In this document: positions 63,579-64,000 of the stretch, in pieces
Layout: each line of letters begins with the position of its first letter
How positions within the stretch are numbered: position 1 is the first letter of the stretch
NCBI RefSeq assembly: GCF_023159225.1
Contig: NC_063162.1
Location: 95,436,880-95,500,879 of the forward strand
DNA: 64,000 nucleotides
Reading direction: 5' to 3'
Origin: Perognathus longimembris pacificus
Lineage: Eukaryota > Chordata > Mammalia > Rodentia > Heteromyidae
Made by a program: the position numbers and the translations under genes
The notes under the pieces: model-generated
What the model was told of the DNA's origin: nothing
The model's database searches: none
Seen by the model: only the letters and a program-made list of their open reading frames with translations

Positions 63579-64000
63579 TTTTTTTTTAAGTTTTTATTAT
63601 AAAACTGATGTATAGAGAGGTTACAGTTTCATACGTTAGGCATTGGATACATTTCTTGTACTGTTTGTTACCTTGTCCCTCATATCCCCCTCCCCCCTCC
63701 CCCTTTACCCCCCTGAGGTGTTCAGTTCACTTACACCAAACAGTTTTGCAAGTATTGCTTTTGTTGTTGTTTCTCCTATTTTACCCTTTGTCTCTCAATT
63801 TTGGTATTCCCTTTGAATTTCCTAATTCTAATACCAGTACACACTGTTTCCCATACACTCAGATAAGATTACAGAGATAGTGTAGATACAATCACAAGAA
63901 GGTGATACACAAACATCATCAATAGTAGAAACTACAGATACACATGGGATGTTGAAAGTAGTTACAACTGTGATATAACAAACATTTTCATAAAATGGAG
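63579..64000 (-). mobile_element. LINE-1 3' end, antisense, runs off the window
   Basis: Starts at the T run near 63579, then ttattataaaactgatgtat, a C-rich tract (63675-63712) and ttcccatacactcagataag. The last bases are still L1 sequence, so the element continues beyond 64000. Confidence 0.9.

Overview
This is AT-rich mammalian intronic DNA. The only protein-coding content I can support is five consecutive exons of a diacylglycerol kinase beta gene (DGKB), all on the + strand: 4451-4549, 21077-21112, 31352-31468, 42982-43055 and 47066-47140. Every exon has AG/GT borders and the reading frame runs unbroken across all four complete introns. The translated series covers the end of the second cysteine-rich C1 zinc finger, a basic Gln/Lys/Ser linker, and the start of the lipid-kinase catalytic domain with its Asn-Pro-Lys-Ser-Gly-Gly loop. 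The gene enters from the left, and the exon carrying the Gly-Gly-Asp-Gly active-site motif must lie beyond the right edge.

The repeats point to a rodent, most likely of the superfamily Geomyoidea (kangaroo rats, pocket mice, pocket gophers). The commonest SINE is a dimer with an ID-like, tRNA-Ala-type left monomer and a second monomer matching what is described as the IDL-Geo family. A second SINE type joins a 7SL/B1-like monomer to the same right half. Many 3'-end fragments of one LINE-1 lineage are present, with ancient MIR, L2-like and LTR remnants behind them.

Layout. 1-4450: intron with two LTR-like remnants, an L1 piece and a SINE with a long (AC)n. 4451-4549: C1-domain exon. 4550-21076: 16.5 kb intron with SINEs, an older inverted L1 and two L1 3' ends. 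21077-21112: 36-nt microexon with a tandem (NAGNAG) acceptor. 21113-31351: intron with an L1 whose 5' end is joined to half of a tRNA-Phe, a G-rich tract, a short hairpin, and a 1.5 kb twin-primed L1 carrying two later SINEs. 31352-31468: linker exon. 31469-42981: intron with a 1.1 kb antisense L1, simple repeats and several SINEs. 42982-43055 and 47066-47140: first two catalytic-domain exons, separated by a 4 kb intron holding a decayed L1 ORF2. 47141-64000: start of a long intron, mostly unassigned sequence in its first 7 kb, then SINEs and three L1 3' ends.

I found no tRNA, rRNA or snRNA gene that looks intact, no CRISPR array, no bacterial or viral gene cassette, no promoter-like CpG island, and no undescribed multi-gene system. 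The most unusual items are the tRNA-Phe half co-inserted with an L1, the NAGNAG microexon, a 72-nt near-perfect hairpin at 50946-51017, and the nested twin-primed L1. No similarity search was run; family names rest on recognition of the sequence.
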